Assembly: GCA_030530905.1 (NCBI GenBank)
Contig: JAUMUB010000001.1
Coordinates: forward strand, 1-30,962
DNA length: 30,962 nt
DNA from: Bifidobacteriaceae bacterium
GTDB taxonomy: Bacteria > Actinomycetota > Actinomycetes > Actinomycetales > Bifidobacteriaceae
Direction: 5' to 3'
Shown here: positions 8,233-17,185 of the stretch, piece by piece
How positions within the stretch are numbered: position 1 is the first letter of the stretch
Layout of the letters: each line of letters opens with the position of its first letter
Notes under the pieces: model-generated
What the model saw: the letters and a program-made list of their open reading frames with translations, nothing else
Told to the model about the DNA's origin: nothing
The model's database searches: none
Position numbers and translations under genes: made by a program

Positions 8233-11200
8233 CTATTGTACTGATTGTGCGAGCTTGCGAATACGCTGAACACTAATAGGTTTGAGTGTGCCGAGTTCTT
8301 GTGCCCATAAAGAAATATAGTACTCTTCAACCATCCATCGTATTGTTTCACACTGCTCTTCAAGCTCATGCTTGTGAGGACTAGCAGCAAGTTGCTGAAC
8401 CTGTTTACAAGCATTTTTATACACTTCTTGAGCCTCATCTGCCTGCCAAGACCAGCGAACATCTCTATTCTTATCTGCTTTTGCTTTTTGTAAACGCAAG
8501 GAATCAGCTTGAATGTAAGTCGCAATTCGCGGAAGATATTGTGCTGGTGTTTTACCGATGAATCCATCGTATACGAGAGTTTGCAAATGCGCTTTAATAG
8601 ATTGTAGAACGCTTAATAATGGTAGTTCTGCAACCCCTGAAACAAGAGAATCTACTGTAGCATATTTTTTCAAACAGTTAATTACATCATGGACAACCTC
8701 GTATACAGTATCTTCAAATATCTGCTGAATACCTGCAACAGCTGTTTGCAAGTCCTCATCATTATTCACTTGTTCGTTAATATTTGGCAGTAATCGTTTT
8801 ACGGCTGCTAATTGTAAATCTTGTACCAAAAGTTTTGTGCTAGTGTAAGGTGCGGATGAGAGTAGGAGCTTTTCTTCTCCTAACCATCGGCTGGTAATGC
8901 GTTCTTGCGGTAATTGCACAAGTTCTAACGCAGCATCCCAAAGAATCTCTGAACGGTGTTGTTGGGTTGCGCCAGCATTGTGTAGGAGGTTTGCCTGCTG
9001 TACGACTTTACCCTCATTACCAGCTTTTTGTATTTTATCCCCAATAACTTTACGCGCGCTTTGCTGTGCTTTTTGGGCGAAGCGGTGTTGTAATTCTTGT
9101 AATGATTTAGACGTGCCCAGAACCTGTGTTTTTGTGAAGCGCTTACCTTTAGAGTTGCGCTTAGTAATTTGTTCTTCAACTACGAAGGTTACGCGCAAGT
9201 AGTTTGGTATGCGTTCAGTAAGCTGCTGAAGTACTTCTGGATGTATTTGAGCGCCAATAGTATCAATAGCAGCCTGGGTGAAAACGTGAGCAAAATCTGG
9301 ATAGGAGATAGAATCTTCTGTTTCTTGCTGTTTCATACCTGGAAGCAAATCATAATGCTCTTGAATATATGCTTCAATTGTTCTAGCGGTATCAGGTCCT
9401 GGAACGAATTGAATACGCAAGGTTTTTGGTAGAGCTTTAATATAGCTGATAATTAATTCGTGCAATAATCCAGGCACATTCCATGTGAATTCTTCAGAGC
9501 TTATACGGGAAAGAATGTGGATAGGAATATGCACGCTTACGCCGTCAGCAGGGTCATGCTGATCGTAAATGTAGCTTAAACGCAATTCAACTTTTGAGTT
9601 GTCGCTACATGTGGTGTACCAGTAATTGGGGTAATCGTATTCGCTGTATTCTTGAGAATCGGTTAGGCGTTCCACGCTTTCTGGGTCGAAATCAAGAAGA
9701 TGTGGGTTCTCGGTATGGTGTTGTTTCCACCAACGCGCTAAATGAGCTACAGAAGTAACCGTGTTTGGGATAACGGAATTATAGAAATCATATAAATCTT
9801 CGTCATTTATTGACTGAATTATATTTCTTGTACGATGCGCTTCCTCTTGAGATTCTTCAAGGATTTCAATATTGCGGGCTATGAAATTATCGTACGAGAA
9901 TCGTTGACGAATATCATTTTCAATTAAGCCTTGTCGAATAAGAAAGTCGCGAGCTTCAACAGGATTGATACGTCCCCATTGAACAATCTTATTGCGAACA
10001 ATTGGTAAACCGTATAATAAAATAGTTGAGCTTGCTACCGCGCTACCTCGAGAACTTGACCAGTGAGGGTCGGCGTATGTAGTTCGGGTGAGGGAGCCTG
10101 CTAAAGGCTGAACCCATGCTGGATCTATTTGTGCACAGTATCTTGCCCACAATCGCGAAGTTTCAACAAGTTCAGTACACATAATCCACTCAGGAGTGGT
10201 TTTAGATAATCCTGATGATGGGAAAATAGAAAATCGAGTATTACGCGCACCCTGATACGTGTTTTTAGCCATTTTCTGAGCGCGTTTCATTGCTTTAGCG
10301 CGCGCGGCACCATGCAGTGAAGCATAATCAGAGGCTTTAGGCTCTTGGATAATTTGCATACCAATCATGGATAGTAAGCCAGAAAGCATAGCAGTATGAA
10401 TTGCTTCAGTATTCCATGAACAGCATAAACTACTGTGAGCCTGCTGCGCAGTTGGTAGCTGACGGATTGCTAAATCAGGGCGCTTACGAGGTTGTGCACT
10501 TCCTATTGTCCAATGTTGAGAACGACACATTGTTTGCAGATCTTCAACAAGATCACGCCACTGGCGAACGCGAATATAATGCAAAAACTCGTGCTTGCAT
10601 TTCTTGCGCAACATACTGTTACTAGGTGAGCCATCGGCTTGAAATAAGAAATCCCAAATATTAAGAATAGTGAGAAAATCGCTAGTGGAATCCATGAAAC
10701 GACGATGAGTATGATCTGCTTCCTCCTGCTGATCCTCAGGACGTTCTCTAGGATCTTGAATACTTAAGAATGCTGCAATAATAATAATTGTCGCAAGCGT
10801 GTTAGGAGAGTCCTGTGCAGCTTGAATTATCATGCGAGCAAGGCGAATATCAATAGGAATGCGAGAAAGTTTTTTACCAACTGCAGTGAGTTGAATATTA
10901 TCACGTTTGCGCGTAATAGCTTGAATTTCCTGCAGCTCATTTAAACCATCGTTAATAGCTTTTACATCAGGTTGATCAATAAAACCAAAATCAGTGATAT
11001 CGCTAATGGTATGTGCAACACCTGTAGAAAGCATGTGCAAAATAACAGAACCAAGCGAAGTGCGCAGAATTTCAGGGTCGCCAAATTCTGGTCGAGATTC
11101 AAAATCCTCACGAGAATACAAACGTATTGCAATACCATCAGCAATACGACCACAACGACCAGAACGCTGATTCGCGCTCGCCTGTGAAATCGGTTCAATA

Positions 11201-12264
11201 GGCAAACGTTGCACCTTAGCTGTTTTGGAATAGCGTGAAATACGTGCTGTTCCAGAATCAACTACATATCGTATTCCTGGTACGGTAAGCGAGGTTTCAG
11301 CAACATTTGTTGCAATAATAATGCGCTGATGTTCATGGCTTTCAAAAATTTTATGCTGATCTTTTGAAGATAAACGCGCAAATAAGGGAATAATCTCTAT
11401 GGCGTCCGCACGTTTCATGTCTTGAGCTTGAACGCCTAAATATTTTCTTATTGCATGTTCAAATTCATGAATGTCGCGCTCGCCAGAAGCAAATACGAGA
11501 ATATCACGGGCACCTGTGGTGTGCTGTGAGTGAATAATTAACTCTTTACATGCACGCGCAACAGCAGTTGCCATATCGTAGTTGTCAGCATGTTCAGAAT
11601 CCTCAGTATTTTCAACATGATTAAACCCTGCAACATGTTTCATAAGAGCGGGGTTTGATCCCAATGGCTCATAGAAGATTTGCACAGGAAATGTGCGACC
11701 TGAAACGCTTAATACAGGTACTTTGGTTTTAAGAGCTTGTTCAAAATGTTCTTGGAATTTTGTTGCATCAATAGTTGCAGAAGTGATAATAAGTTTTAAA
11801 TCACGGCGCTTAGGAAGTAGGGAAGTTAGGTAGCCTAATAAAAAGTCTATATTGAGACTGCGTTCGTGTGCTTCATCAATAACGATTGTGTCGTACTTGC
11901 TTAAAAGGGGGTCGCGTTGTATTTGTGCAAGTAGTATACCGTCAGTGACCACACGTAAACGTGTGTGCGGAGACGTTTTATCGTTAAAGCGTACCTGTAC
12001 GCCAACTTCTTGTCCTAATGATGTTTGCAGCTCGTGACTAATACGCTCTGCAACACTGTATGCTGCAAGTCGGCGTGGTTGAGTATGTACGATTTGATGA
12101 CCGTGAGTGCCACGTCCCATTTCTAATAACATCTTTGGCAATTGAGTAGTTTTACCAGAACCTGTTTCTCCGGAGATAATAACTACTTGTGAGTGTGTAA
12201 TTGCCTCTACAATTTCGTCGCGTGCTTGAGAAATGGGTAAATCGGTTGGGTATGTAAACTTCAT
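8233..12264 (-). CDS. hrpA: ATP-dependent DEAH-box RNA helicase HrpA
   Basis: HrpA is a DEAH/RHA helicase acting on RNA; in E. coli it is linked to mRNA processing and to resolving stalled or collided ribosomes. The 1343-residue length matches full-length bacterial HrpA. Motifs in order: GETGSGKT (32-39), TQPRR (61-65), DEAH (130-133), SAT (162-164), and QRSGRCGR (366-373, motif VI). The helicase-associated region follows, and then the long C-terminal domain (DUF3418 type) with IHIL, QFVPGPDTAR and WKQHH segments. No frameshift is seen. The ATG overlaps the stop of the upstream methyltransferase (ATGA), so translation is probably coupled. Confidence 0.95.
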   Translation of the reverse strand: MKFTYPTDLPISQARDEIVEAITHSQVVIISGETGSGKTTQLPKMLLEMGRGTHGHQIVHTQPRRLAAYSVAERISHELQTSLGQEVGVQVRFNDKTSPHTRLRVVTDGILLAQIQRDPLLSKYDTIVIDEAHERSLNIDFLLGYLTSLLPKRRDLKLIITSATIDATKFQEHFEQALKTKVPVLSVSGRTFPVQIFYEPLGSNPALMKHVAGFNHVENTEDSEHADNYDMATAVARACKELIIHSQHTTGARDILVFASGERDIHEFEHAIRKYLGVQAQDMKRADAIEIIPLFARLSSKDQHKIFESHEHQRIIIATNVAETSLTVPGIRYVVDSGTARISRYSKTAKVQRLPIEPISQASANQRSGRCGRIADGIAIRLYSREDFESRPEFGDPEILRTSLGSVILHMLSTGVAHTISDITDFGFIDQPDVKAINDGLNELQEIQAITRKRDNIQLTAVGKKLSRIPIDIRLARMIIQAAQDSPNTLATIIIIAAFLSIQDPRERPEDQQEEADHTHRRFMDSTSDFLTILNIWDFLFQADGSPSNSMLRKKCKHEFLHYIRVRQWRDLVEDLQTMCRSQHWTIGSAQPRKRPDLAIRQLPTAQQAHSSLCCSWNTEAIHTAMLSGLLSMIGMQIIQEPKASDYASLHGAARAKAMKRAQKMAKNTYQGARNTRFSIFPSSGLSKTTPEWIMCTELVETSRLWARYCAQIDPAWVQPLAGSLTRTTYADPHWSSSRGSAVASSTILLYGLPIVRNKIVQWGRINPVEARDFLIRQGLIENDIRQRFSYDNFIARNIEILEESQEEAHRTRNIIQSINDEDLYDFYNSVIPNTVTSVAHLARWWKQHHTENPHLLDFDPESVERLTDSQEYSEYDYPNYWYTTCSDNSKVELRLSYIYDQHDPADGVSVHIPIHILSRISSEEFTWNVPGLLHELIISYIKALPKTLRIQFVPGPDTARTIEAYIQEHYDLLPGMKQQETEDSISYPDFAHVFTQAAIDTIGAQIHPEVLQQLTERIPNYLRVTFVVEEQITKRNSKGKRFTKTQVLGTSKSLQELQHRFAQKAQQSARKVIGDKIQKAGNEGKVVQQANLLHNAGATQQHRSEILWDAALELVQLPQERITSRWLGEEKLLLSSAPYTSTKLLVQDLQLAAVKRLLPNINEQVNNDEDLQTAVAGIQQIFEDTVYEVVHDVINCLKKYATVDSLVSGVAELPLLSVLQSIKAHLQTLVYDGFIGKTPAQYLPRIATYIQADSLRLQKAKADKNRDVRWSWQADEAQEVYKNACKQVQQLAASPHKHELEEQCETIRWMVEEYYISLWAQELGTLKPISVQRIRKLAQSVQ

Positions 12265-12944
12265 GCTTCGCGAATTACCTCAATTACACGATACCCTTTT
12301 GAACTAGCATATTTTGAAACAGTGTAAGATTCACCTAATTGTGTTTGTAGCCAAGGGATGAGTGAATCTGACCCTAAGTTCTTTTGCACAACTAAATACG
12401 CGCTACCTTGTGGTTTTAAACGTGGAATCCACATTAATAGGATTTCATGTAGGATTTGCTTGCCTACTCGAATAGGCGGGTTTGACCATATGCAATCAAA
12501 TTGAATATTGGCTGGAACTTCATCGATTGCGCAAGCGTGAATATTAGTAATGTTGTTCAATGATGCATTGTGGGTTGTTAACTCAATTGCTCGAGTGTTG
12601 GTGTCGATTGACCAAACTTTTGCTTCTGGCGCTTCTAATGCCATAGCTAAGGATAATGGACCCCATCCGCAGCCAACATCGAGTAGGTTTGCCCCATTTG
12701 GTACTGCTAACTCTGGGGCATGGCGTAATAGTACTGAAGTTCCTAAATCAACACGATGAGTAGAGAAAACACCTGTTGATGTTTCTACGTCTAAGTCATA
12801 ATCGCGTAAAGTCACGTGTAGTTTTCGGCGAATATCTTGTGATGTAGGTTCTGAAGTAAAGTATTGCTGAGTTTCATCGTTATTAGACTGTGAGCGTGAA
12901 TCAGCATTTTGAACCTTACGTGCTATTTTTAATGATTTCGCCAT
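12261..12944 (-). CDS. Class I SAM-dependent methyltransferase (RsmC-like)
   Basis: The 227-residue protein has the SAM-binding motif LLDVGCGWGPLSLAMA (about 87-102), an acidic residue ending the second strand (VWSIDTN), and the catalytic NPPI motif in WSNPPIRVGK. The NPPI/RVGK combination is typical of the RsmC/YbxB group (methyltransferase small domain), which includes the enzyme that methylates guanine N2 at position 1207 of 16S rRNA. It has only one such domain, unlike the two-domain E. coli RsmC, so the exact target is uncertain. TAGGAAG precedes the start codon. It is the first gene of an operon with hrpA. Confidence 0.88.
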   Translation of the reverse strand: MAKSLKIARKVQNADSRSQSNNDETQQYFTSEPTSQDIRRKLHVTLRDYDLDVETSTGVFSTHRVDLGTSVLLRHAPELAVPNGANLLDVGCGWGPLSLAMALEAPEAKVWSIDTNTRAIELTTHNASLNNITNIHACAIDEVPANIQFDCIWSNPPIRVGKQILHEILLMWIPRLKPQGSAYLVVQKNLGSDSLIPWLQTQLGESYTVSKYASSKGYRVIEVIREA

Positions 12945-12996
12945 GAATCTTCCTACGTCCTTACGATATTGAGCTTTGGCTATATCGGCTATATCT

Positions 12997-13030
12997 TATT
13001 ACCAACCCTATTATAATAGGGCTTGTAATA
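12997..13030. promoter_or_regulatory. 34-bp imperfect palindrome in the divergent promoter region (P1)
   Basis: A perfect 16-base palindrome, CCCTATTATAATAGGG (13006-13021), is flanked by matching outer arms TATTAC (12997-13002) and GTAATA (13025-13030), separated on each side by three mostly unpaired bases. It overlaps the likely -35 element of hflX and contains TATAAT on both strands, so it could be an operator or carry the -10 of the minus-strand operon. Confidence 0.5.
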
Positions 13031-13052
13031 ATACTATAACGCTTGTTATAGT
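13023..13052 (+). promoter_or_regulatory. Probable hflX promoter
   Basis: The -35 element is TTGTAA (13023-13028), then an 18-base spacer and the -10 element TATAGT (13047-13052). The start of transcription would be near 13059, about 47 bases before the TTG start codon. Both neighbouring palindromes overlap it. Confidence 0.45.
13033..13052. promoter_or_regulatory. 20-bp inverted repeat over the hflX -10 element (P2)
   Basis: The arms ACTATAAC (13033-13040) and GTTATAGT (13045-13052) enclose GCTT. The right arm contains TATAGT, the likely -10 element of hflX. It sits two bases after palindrome P1. Confidence 0.5.
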
Positions 13053-13105
13053 GTATGTTACTGTGCGATATCACGCAATGCGTGAGCATACGTAAAGAGG
13101 TGTGA

Positions 13106-14590
13106 TTGAAACAAGAGGAACAGGATAATTTGCAGCCTGGCGATTTAGTTCATAATAATGTTTTAGAAGAACACTCTGAGGTTCTTTTAGATGAAGATTA
13201 TGATACGCATCATGCAGGGGAAGAACTTTGGCGTGAACGTGAATCTAGGAACACGCTTAAGCATGTTACTGGTTTAGGTGAGCTTCAGGATGTTACTGAG
13301 GTTGAATATCGTAAAGTTCGTCTTGAACGTGTTGTGTTAGTTGGTGTGTGGTCGAGTTTAACTAGCACATTGCAAGAGGCTGAGGAGTCTCTGCGAGAGT
13401 TGGCTGCATTAGCTCAAACTGCCGGTGCCTATGTGTGTGATGGCGTGCTTCAACATCGTTCTAAACCAAATGCGGCAACATATTTAGGGTCGGGTAAAGT
13501 TCGCGAAGTTGCAGATATTGTTGCAATACATGAGGCGGACACTATTATTGCAGATGACGACTTAGCTCCAAGTCAGCGCCGTGCTTTGGAAGATGTCACT
13601 AAAGTAAAGGTTGTTGATCGTACTGCACTTATTTTGGATATTTTTGCTCAACATGCAACTAGTCGTGAGGGTAAGGCTCAAGTTGAGTTGGCGCAGTTGC
13701 AATACATGTTACCTCGTTTGCGTGGTTGGGGTGGTTCTCTGTCTCGTCAGGCTGGTGGTCGTGCAAGTGCTGAGGGCGGTATTGGATCTCGAGGTCCTGG
13801 TGAAACGAAGATTGAGATTGATCGTCGTGTTATTCGCAATCGCATTGCTAAACTCCGCAAGCAAATTGCTTCAATGAAGCCTGCCCGTGATGTTAAGCGT
13901 GGTTCTAGACGTAAGTTTGGTTTGCCAACTGTGGCTGTGGTTGGTTATACGAATGCGGGTAAGTCTTCTGTGACGAACCGTCTTACGGGTTCTCAAGAGC
14001 TTGTTGAGAATGCATTATTTGCCACTTTGGATACTGCAGTTCGCAGTGCTGTTGCTAAAGACGGCCGCCGTTATGCTTTTGTAGATACGGTTGGGTTTGT
14101 GCGTAGACTACCAACGCAGTTGGTTGAAGCTTTTAAATCCACTTTGGAAGAGGTGGGTGAAGCAGATATTATTATGCATGTGGTTGATGGCTCTCATCCA
14201 AACCCTTTTGCGCAAATTGATGCGGTGAATGAAATTATATCTGATATTCCTCATACGGAAAATATTCCGCGTATTCTTGTTTTTAATAAGGCAGATTGTA
14301 TTAATACTGATGTTCACGATCGTTTGCGCTCATTGTATCCTGATGCGTTTATTGTTTCTGCTCGATCGGGTGAGGGGCTTGCTGATTTGCAGCGCGCAGT
14401 TGAGCATATGCTACCTACTCCTGATGTTGAGGTTAACGCTGTGCTTCCATACGCTCAAGGTTCTTTGCTTTCTTTGATTCGTGAGAATGGACAAGTTGAT
14501 GCTATTGAATATTTGGGGGATGGTATGCATATTTCTTGTCATGTGAATGAGCATATTGCAGCTAAAATTCTCGAGGTTGCTGTTAAATAA
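13106..14590 (+). CDS. hflX: GTPase HflX
   Basis: HflX is a ribosome-associated GTPase that splits stalled or stress-inactivated 70S ribosomes. The 494-residue protein has the HflX N-terminal domain (about 70-270, including LGSGKVREV, DDDLAPSQRRALED and the glycine-rich GGIGSRGPGETKIEIDRR). The GTPase domain follows: G1 GYTNAGKS (280-287), G2 threonine near TLDTAVR, G3 DTVG (327-330), G4 NKAD, G5 SARSG. Residues 1-65 are an acidic extension. I chose TTG at 13106 because AAAGAGG (13094-13100) lies five bases before it; the nearby GTG at 13102 is in a frame that soon stops. It is monocistronic and diverges from the methyltransferase-hrpA operon. Confidence 0.94.
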   Translation: MKQEEQDNLQPGDLVHNNVLEEHSEVLLDEDYDTHHAGEELWRERESRNTLKHVTGLGELQDVTEVEYRKVRLERVVLVGVWSSLTSTLQEAEESLRELAALAQTAGAYVCDGVLQHRSKPNAATYLGSGKVREVADIVAIHEADTIIADDDLAPSQRRALEDVTKVKVVDRTALILDIFAQHATSREGKAQVELAQLQYMLPRLRGWGGSLSRQAGGRASAEGGIGSRGPGETKIEIDRRVIRNRIAKLRKQIASMKPARDVKRGSRRKFGLPTVAVVGYTNAGKSSVTNRLTGSQELVENALFATLDTAVRSAVAKDGRRYAFVDTVGFVRRLPTQLVEAFKSTLEEVGEADIIMHVVDGSHPNPFAQIDAVNEIISDIPHTENIPRILVFNKADCINTDVHDRLRSLYPDAFIVSARSGEGLADLQRAVEHMLPTPDVEVNAVLPYAQGSLLSLIRENGQVDAIEYLGDGMHISCHVNEHIAAKILEVAVK

Positions 14591-14765
14591 CTCAAAGTGC
14601 GTATGTAAATATTTATGCTTTGTAAGTATTGTAAATATAGATTATCTGCTAACGTTGTGAATGTGTGTAATAATCTGTGTGATTTTTATTACATGAAACA
14701 CGGTATATCGTATGCTTTATGCGCTTTAATAGCTTAATAATAGGGTGCTTAGTATAAGGTAGTAC

Positions 14766-14774
14766 TGTTATACA
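14766..14774 (+). promoter_or_regulatory. Candidate extended -10 promoter of ldh
   Basis: TGT followed by TATACA forms an extended -10 element (TGn plus a hexamer with five of six consensus bases) and would start transcription near 14781, giving a 40-base leader. No good -35 element is seen, as is common for extended -10 promoters. The rest of the 230-base gap after hflX is AT-rich, with no other convincing element. Confidence 0.35.
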
Positions 14775-14787
14775 ACGAACTTATTAG

Positions 14788-15783
<996 letters not shown>

Positions 15784-15805
15784 AAACGTTTTAAACTTAT
15801 AATAA

Positions 15806-15840
15806 AAGAATCCTCAACTTGTGTTGGGGATTCTTTTTTA
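15806..15840 (+). terminator. Rho-independent terminator of ldh
   Basis: A 13-base stem (AAGAATCCTCAAC at 15806-15818 and GTTGGGGATTCTT at 15823-15835, with one G-T pair) encloses the loop TTGT and runs into TTTTTT. It begins 22 bases after the ldh stop. The A-rich 5' flank could also serve lexA on the opposite strand. Confidence 0.92.
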
Positions 15841-15974
15841 TTGATCTTTTTAAAGAGATGAAACCTTGAGTGTTAAACCATTTGCACGTAAAGAGTTAAA
15901 AGTTATTAATGCTTGGCGTGAGGTGAACAGTGAAAATGATTGATTTGCTCATGCCATTATGCGTGCAATTTGGT

Positions 15975-16688
15975 TTATATTTTTCGCAGTACGGTAACTA
16001 CTTTACCCATGATGGTTGCGTGAGTGCCATCAATAGGAGTGTATGCAGGATTGTGTGGTAGAAGCCAAATTTGATTACCATCTTTTCTGAAAGTTTTTAC
16101 GGTGGCTTCGTCATCTAATAATGCTGCAACTATATCTCCATTTTGTGCTGTGTTTTGTTCGCGCACAACAACATAATCACCGTCGCAAATTGCAGCGTCT
16201 ATCATGGAATCTCCATGCACCTCTAACATGAATAAATTTCCGCTGCCTGTAAGGCGTTCTGGCAGGCGCATAACATCGTCAACATGCTGCTCTGCTGTGA
16301 TTGGTGTTCCTGCAGCAATGCGCCCTACGAGTGGAATATCATGTGATTGTGTGATGGACTCAGAAAGTGATTCATCGTTTATAAATTTAGAAATATTAAT
16401 ATTGCGTGCTGCTTGGGGCGCTGATGAGTTTGAAAGGTTTGCTGATTGTTCGTCTTCAACAAGTTCTAACGCTCTACCTTTATGAGCGTTGAGGCGGATG
16501 TAGCCTTTTTCTTCTAGGGTTTGCAATTGATGTTTAACTGATGAGGGGCTTTTTAATCCGCATTTCTCACCGATTTCACGAAATGAGGGAGCGTATCCGT
16601 GTGAGACAATGTGTTCTTTTATGATTTGCAGAATGTCTTGTTGACGGCTAGTGAGCTTAGCGCGCTTATCGGATTCTTGTTTTGACAT
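15975..16688 (-). CDS. lexA: SOS repressor LexA
   Basis: LexA represses DNA-damage genes and cleaves itself when stimulated by RecA filaments. The 237-residue protein has the N-terminal winged helix (LTSRQQDILQIIKEHI, SFREIGEKCGLKSPSSVKHQL), the cleavage site A126-G127 in GRIAAGTP, and the Ser/Lys dyad S161 (GDSM) and K198 (TVKTF). I chose ATG at 16688 because AAAGG lies seven bases upstream and the family starts just before LTSRQ; the open frame continues 41 codons upstream but runs through the promoter and LexA boxes. It diverges from the LysM gene, as in Bacillus, Mycobacterium and Corynebacterium. Confidence 0.96.
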   Translation of the reverse strand: MSKQESDKRAKLTSRQQDILQIIKEHIVSHGYAPSFREIGEKCGLKSPSSVKHQLQTLEEKGYIRLNAHKGRALELVEDEQSANLSNSSAPQAARNINISKFINDESLSESITQSHDIPLVGRIAAGTPITAEQHVDDVMRLPERLTGSGNLFMLEVHGDSMIDAAICDGDYVVVREQNTAQNGDIVAALLDDEATVKTFRKDGNQIWLLPHNPAYTPIDGTHATIMGKVVTVLRKI

Positions 16689-16716
16689 AGTATTACCTTT
16701 CACTGTTCTTCTTAAT

Positions 16717-16745
16717 AGCATATCGTGTATATTCTGTGAAATCAA
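16717..16745 (-). promoter_or_regulatory. Probable lexA promoter
   Basis: On the minus strand, TTGATT (-35, 16740-16745), a 17-base spacer and TATGCT (-10, 16717-16722). The -35 element overlaps LexA box 1 by four bases, as expected for autoregulation. Confidence 0.45.
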
Positions 16746-16757
16746 ACAAATGTTCGA
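16742..16757. promoter_or_regulatory. LexA box 1
   Basis: TCAAACAAATGTTCGA matches the Gram-positive/actinobacterial LexA consensus TCGAAC-N4-GTTCGA with one mismatch. It overlaps the -35 element of lexA. Confidence 0.8.
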
Positions 16758-16766
16758 CACAGTGTG

Positions 16767-16795
16767 TTGAATTATTCGAACATTTGTGCAATAAT
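16767..16795 (+). promoter_or_regulatory. Probable promoter of the LysM gene
   Basis: TTGAAT (-35, 16767-16772), a 17-base spacer and AATAAT (-10, 16790-16795). The start of transcription would be near 16802. LexA box 2 fills the spacer and touches the -10 element, and box 3 lies just after the start site. Confidence 0.5.
16776..16791. promoter_or_regulatory. LexA box 2
   Basis: TCGAACATTTGTGCAA has a perfect left half of the consensus TCGAAC-N4-GTTCGA and two mismatches in the right half. It lies in the spacer of the LysM-gene promoter. Confidence 0.65.
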
Positions 16796-16804
16796 CGTAT
16801 TTAG

Positions 16805-16820
16805 TTAGCACAAATGTTCT
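16805..16820. promoter_or_regulatory. LexA box 3 (weaker)
   Basis: TAGCACAAATGTTCTA has three mismatches to TCGAAC-N4-GTTCGA but keeps the GTTC half and shares CACAAATGTTC-like sequence with the other boxes. It ends immediately before the ribosome site of the LysM gene. Confidence 0.5.
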
Positions 16821-16831
16821 AAAGAGGTATG

Positions 16832-17170
16832 ATGAAAAAAGTTACTAATAAAGCGCAGTTCGTTCACTCAAAGTCTGCAACAGTTCGTTTAAATGCTCGT
16901 GGAAAATTTTTCGTTTCTCTAATTTCCGTTTTATTTGTGACCATGGGTTGGGGTTTTGTTCAGCAAGCAGATGCAAGTTTCTTGCATGTACCAACTCCAC
17001 AAGTTTCTAGTTATGTTGTGCAATCAGGTGACACATTATGGGGTTACGCTCAAAGCATCACTCCTGAGGGTAAAAATGTTCATGACACCATTGATGAGAT
17101 TATGCGTTTAAATAATTTGCATAGTTATGTGTTACACCCTGGACAGAGCATTGTTGTACCTGAGCAATAG
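16832..17170 (+). CDS. Small LysM membrane protein, probable SOS cell-division inhibitor (YneA/ChiZ/DivS-like)
   Basis: The 112-residue protein has a basic N-terminus, one membrane segment (about 26-44) and an extracellular LysM domain (about 60-110: YVVQSGDTLWGYAQ ... HPGQSIVVPEQ). LysM binds peptidoglycan glycan chains. The architecture and position, divergent from lexA and followed by nrdR, match Bacillus YneA and mycobacterial Rv2719c/ChiZ, which block division after DNA damage; corynebacterial DivS holds the same place. Function is inferred from that and from the LexA boxes in its promoter. I chose ATG at 16832; AAAGAGG (16821-16827) is four bases away, while the adjacent ATG at 16829 is only one base away. 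Confidence 0.85.
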   Translation: MKKVTNKAQFVHSKSATVRLNARGKFFVSLISVLFVTMGWGFVQQADASFLHVPTPQVSSYVVQSGDTLWGYAQSITPEGKNVHDTIDEIMRLNNLHSYVLHPGQSIVVPEQ

Positions 17171-17179
17171 TGTTATTCT
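17151..17179 (+). promoter_or_regulatory. Candidate internal nrdR promoter (leaderless)
   Basis: TTGTTG (-35, 17151-17156), a 17-base spacer and TATTCT (-10, 17174-17179), overlapping the end of the LysM gene. The nrdR ATG begins seven bases after the -10 element ends and has no ribosome site. Confidence 0.35.
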
Positions 17180-17185
17180 TTAAGT

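Noticed and set aside
8897..9202. Open frame on the plus strand inside hrpA (and similar antisense frames elsewhere).
   Set aside because: They lie wholly inside well-supported genes, have no ribosome sites or recognisable motifs, and are best explained as shadows of the real coding frame.
14655..14672. TTGTGAATGTGTGTAATA upstream of ldh, resembling a Rex redox-repressor site.
   Set aside because: Only the left half-site TTGTGAA is present; the inverted right half TTCACAA is missing.
15866..15943. A 25-codon frame starting at TTG 15866 (SVKPFARKELKVINAWREV...) between ldh and lexA.
   Set aside because: It looks somewhat protein-like and has AAAGAG upstream, but it is too short, follows a terminator without a promoter I can see, and matches no family I know.
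16689..16811. A longer LexA reading frame beginning at 16811.
   Set aside because: The extra 41 residues have no family match, no ribosome site, and would cover the lexA promoter and LexA box 1.
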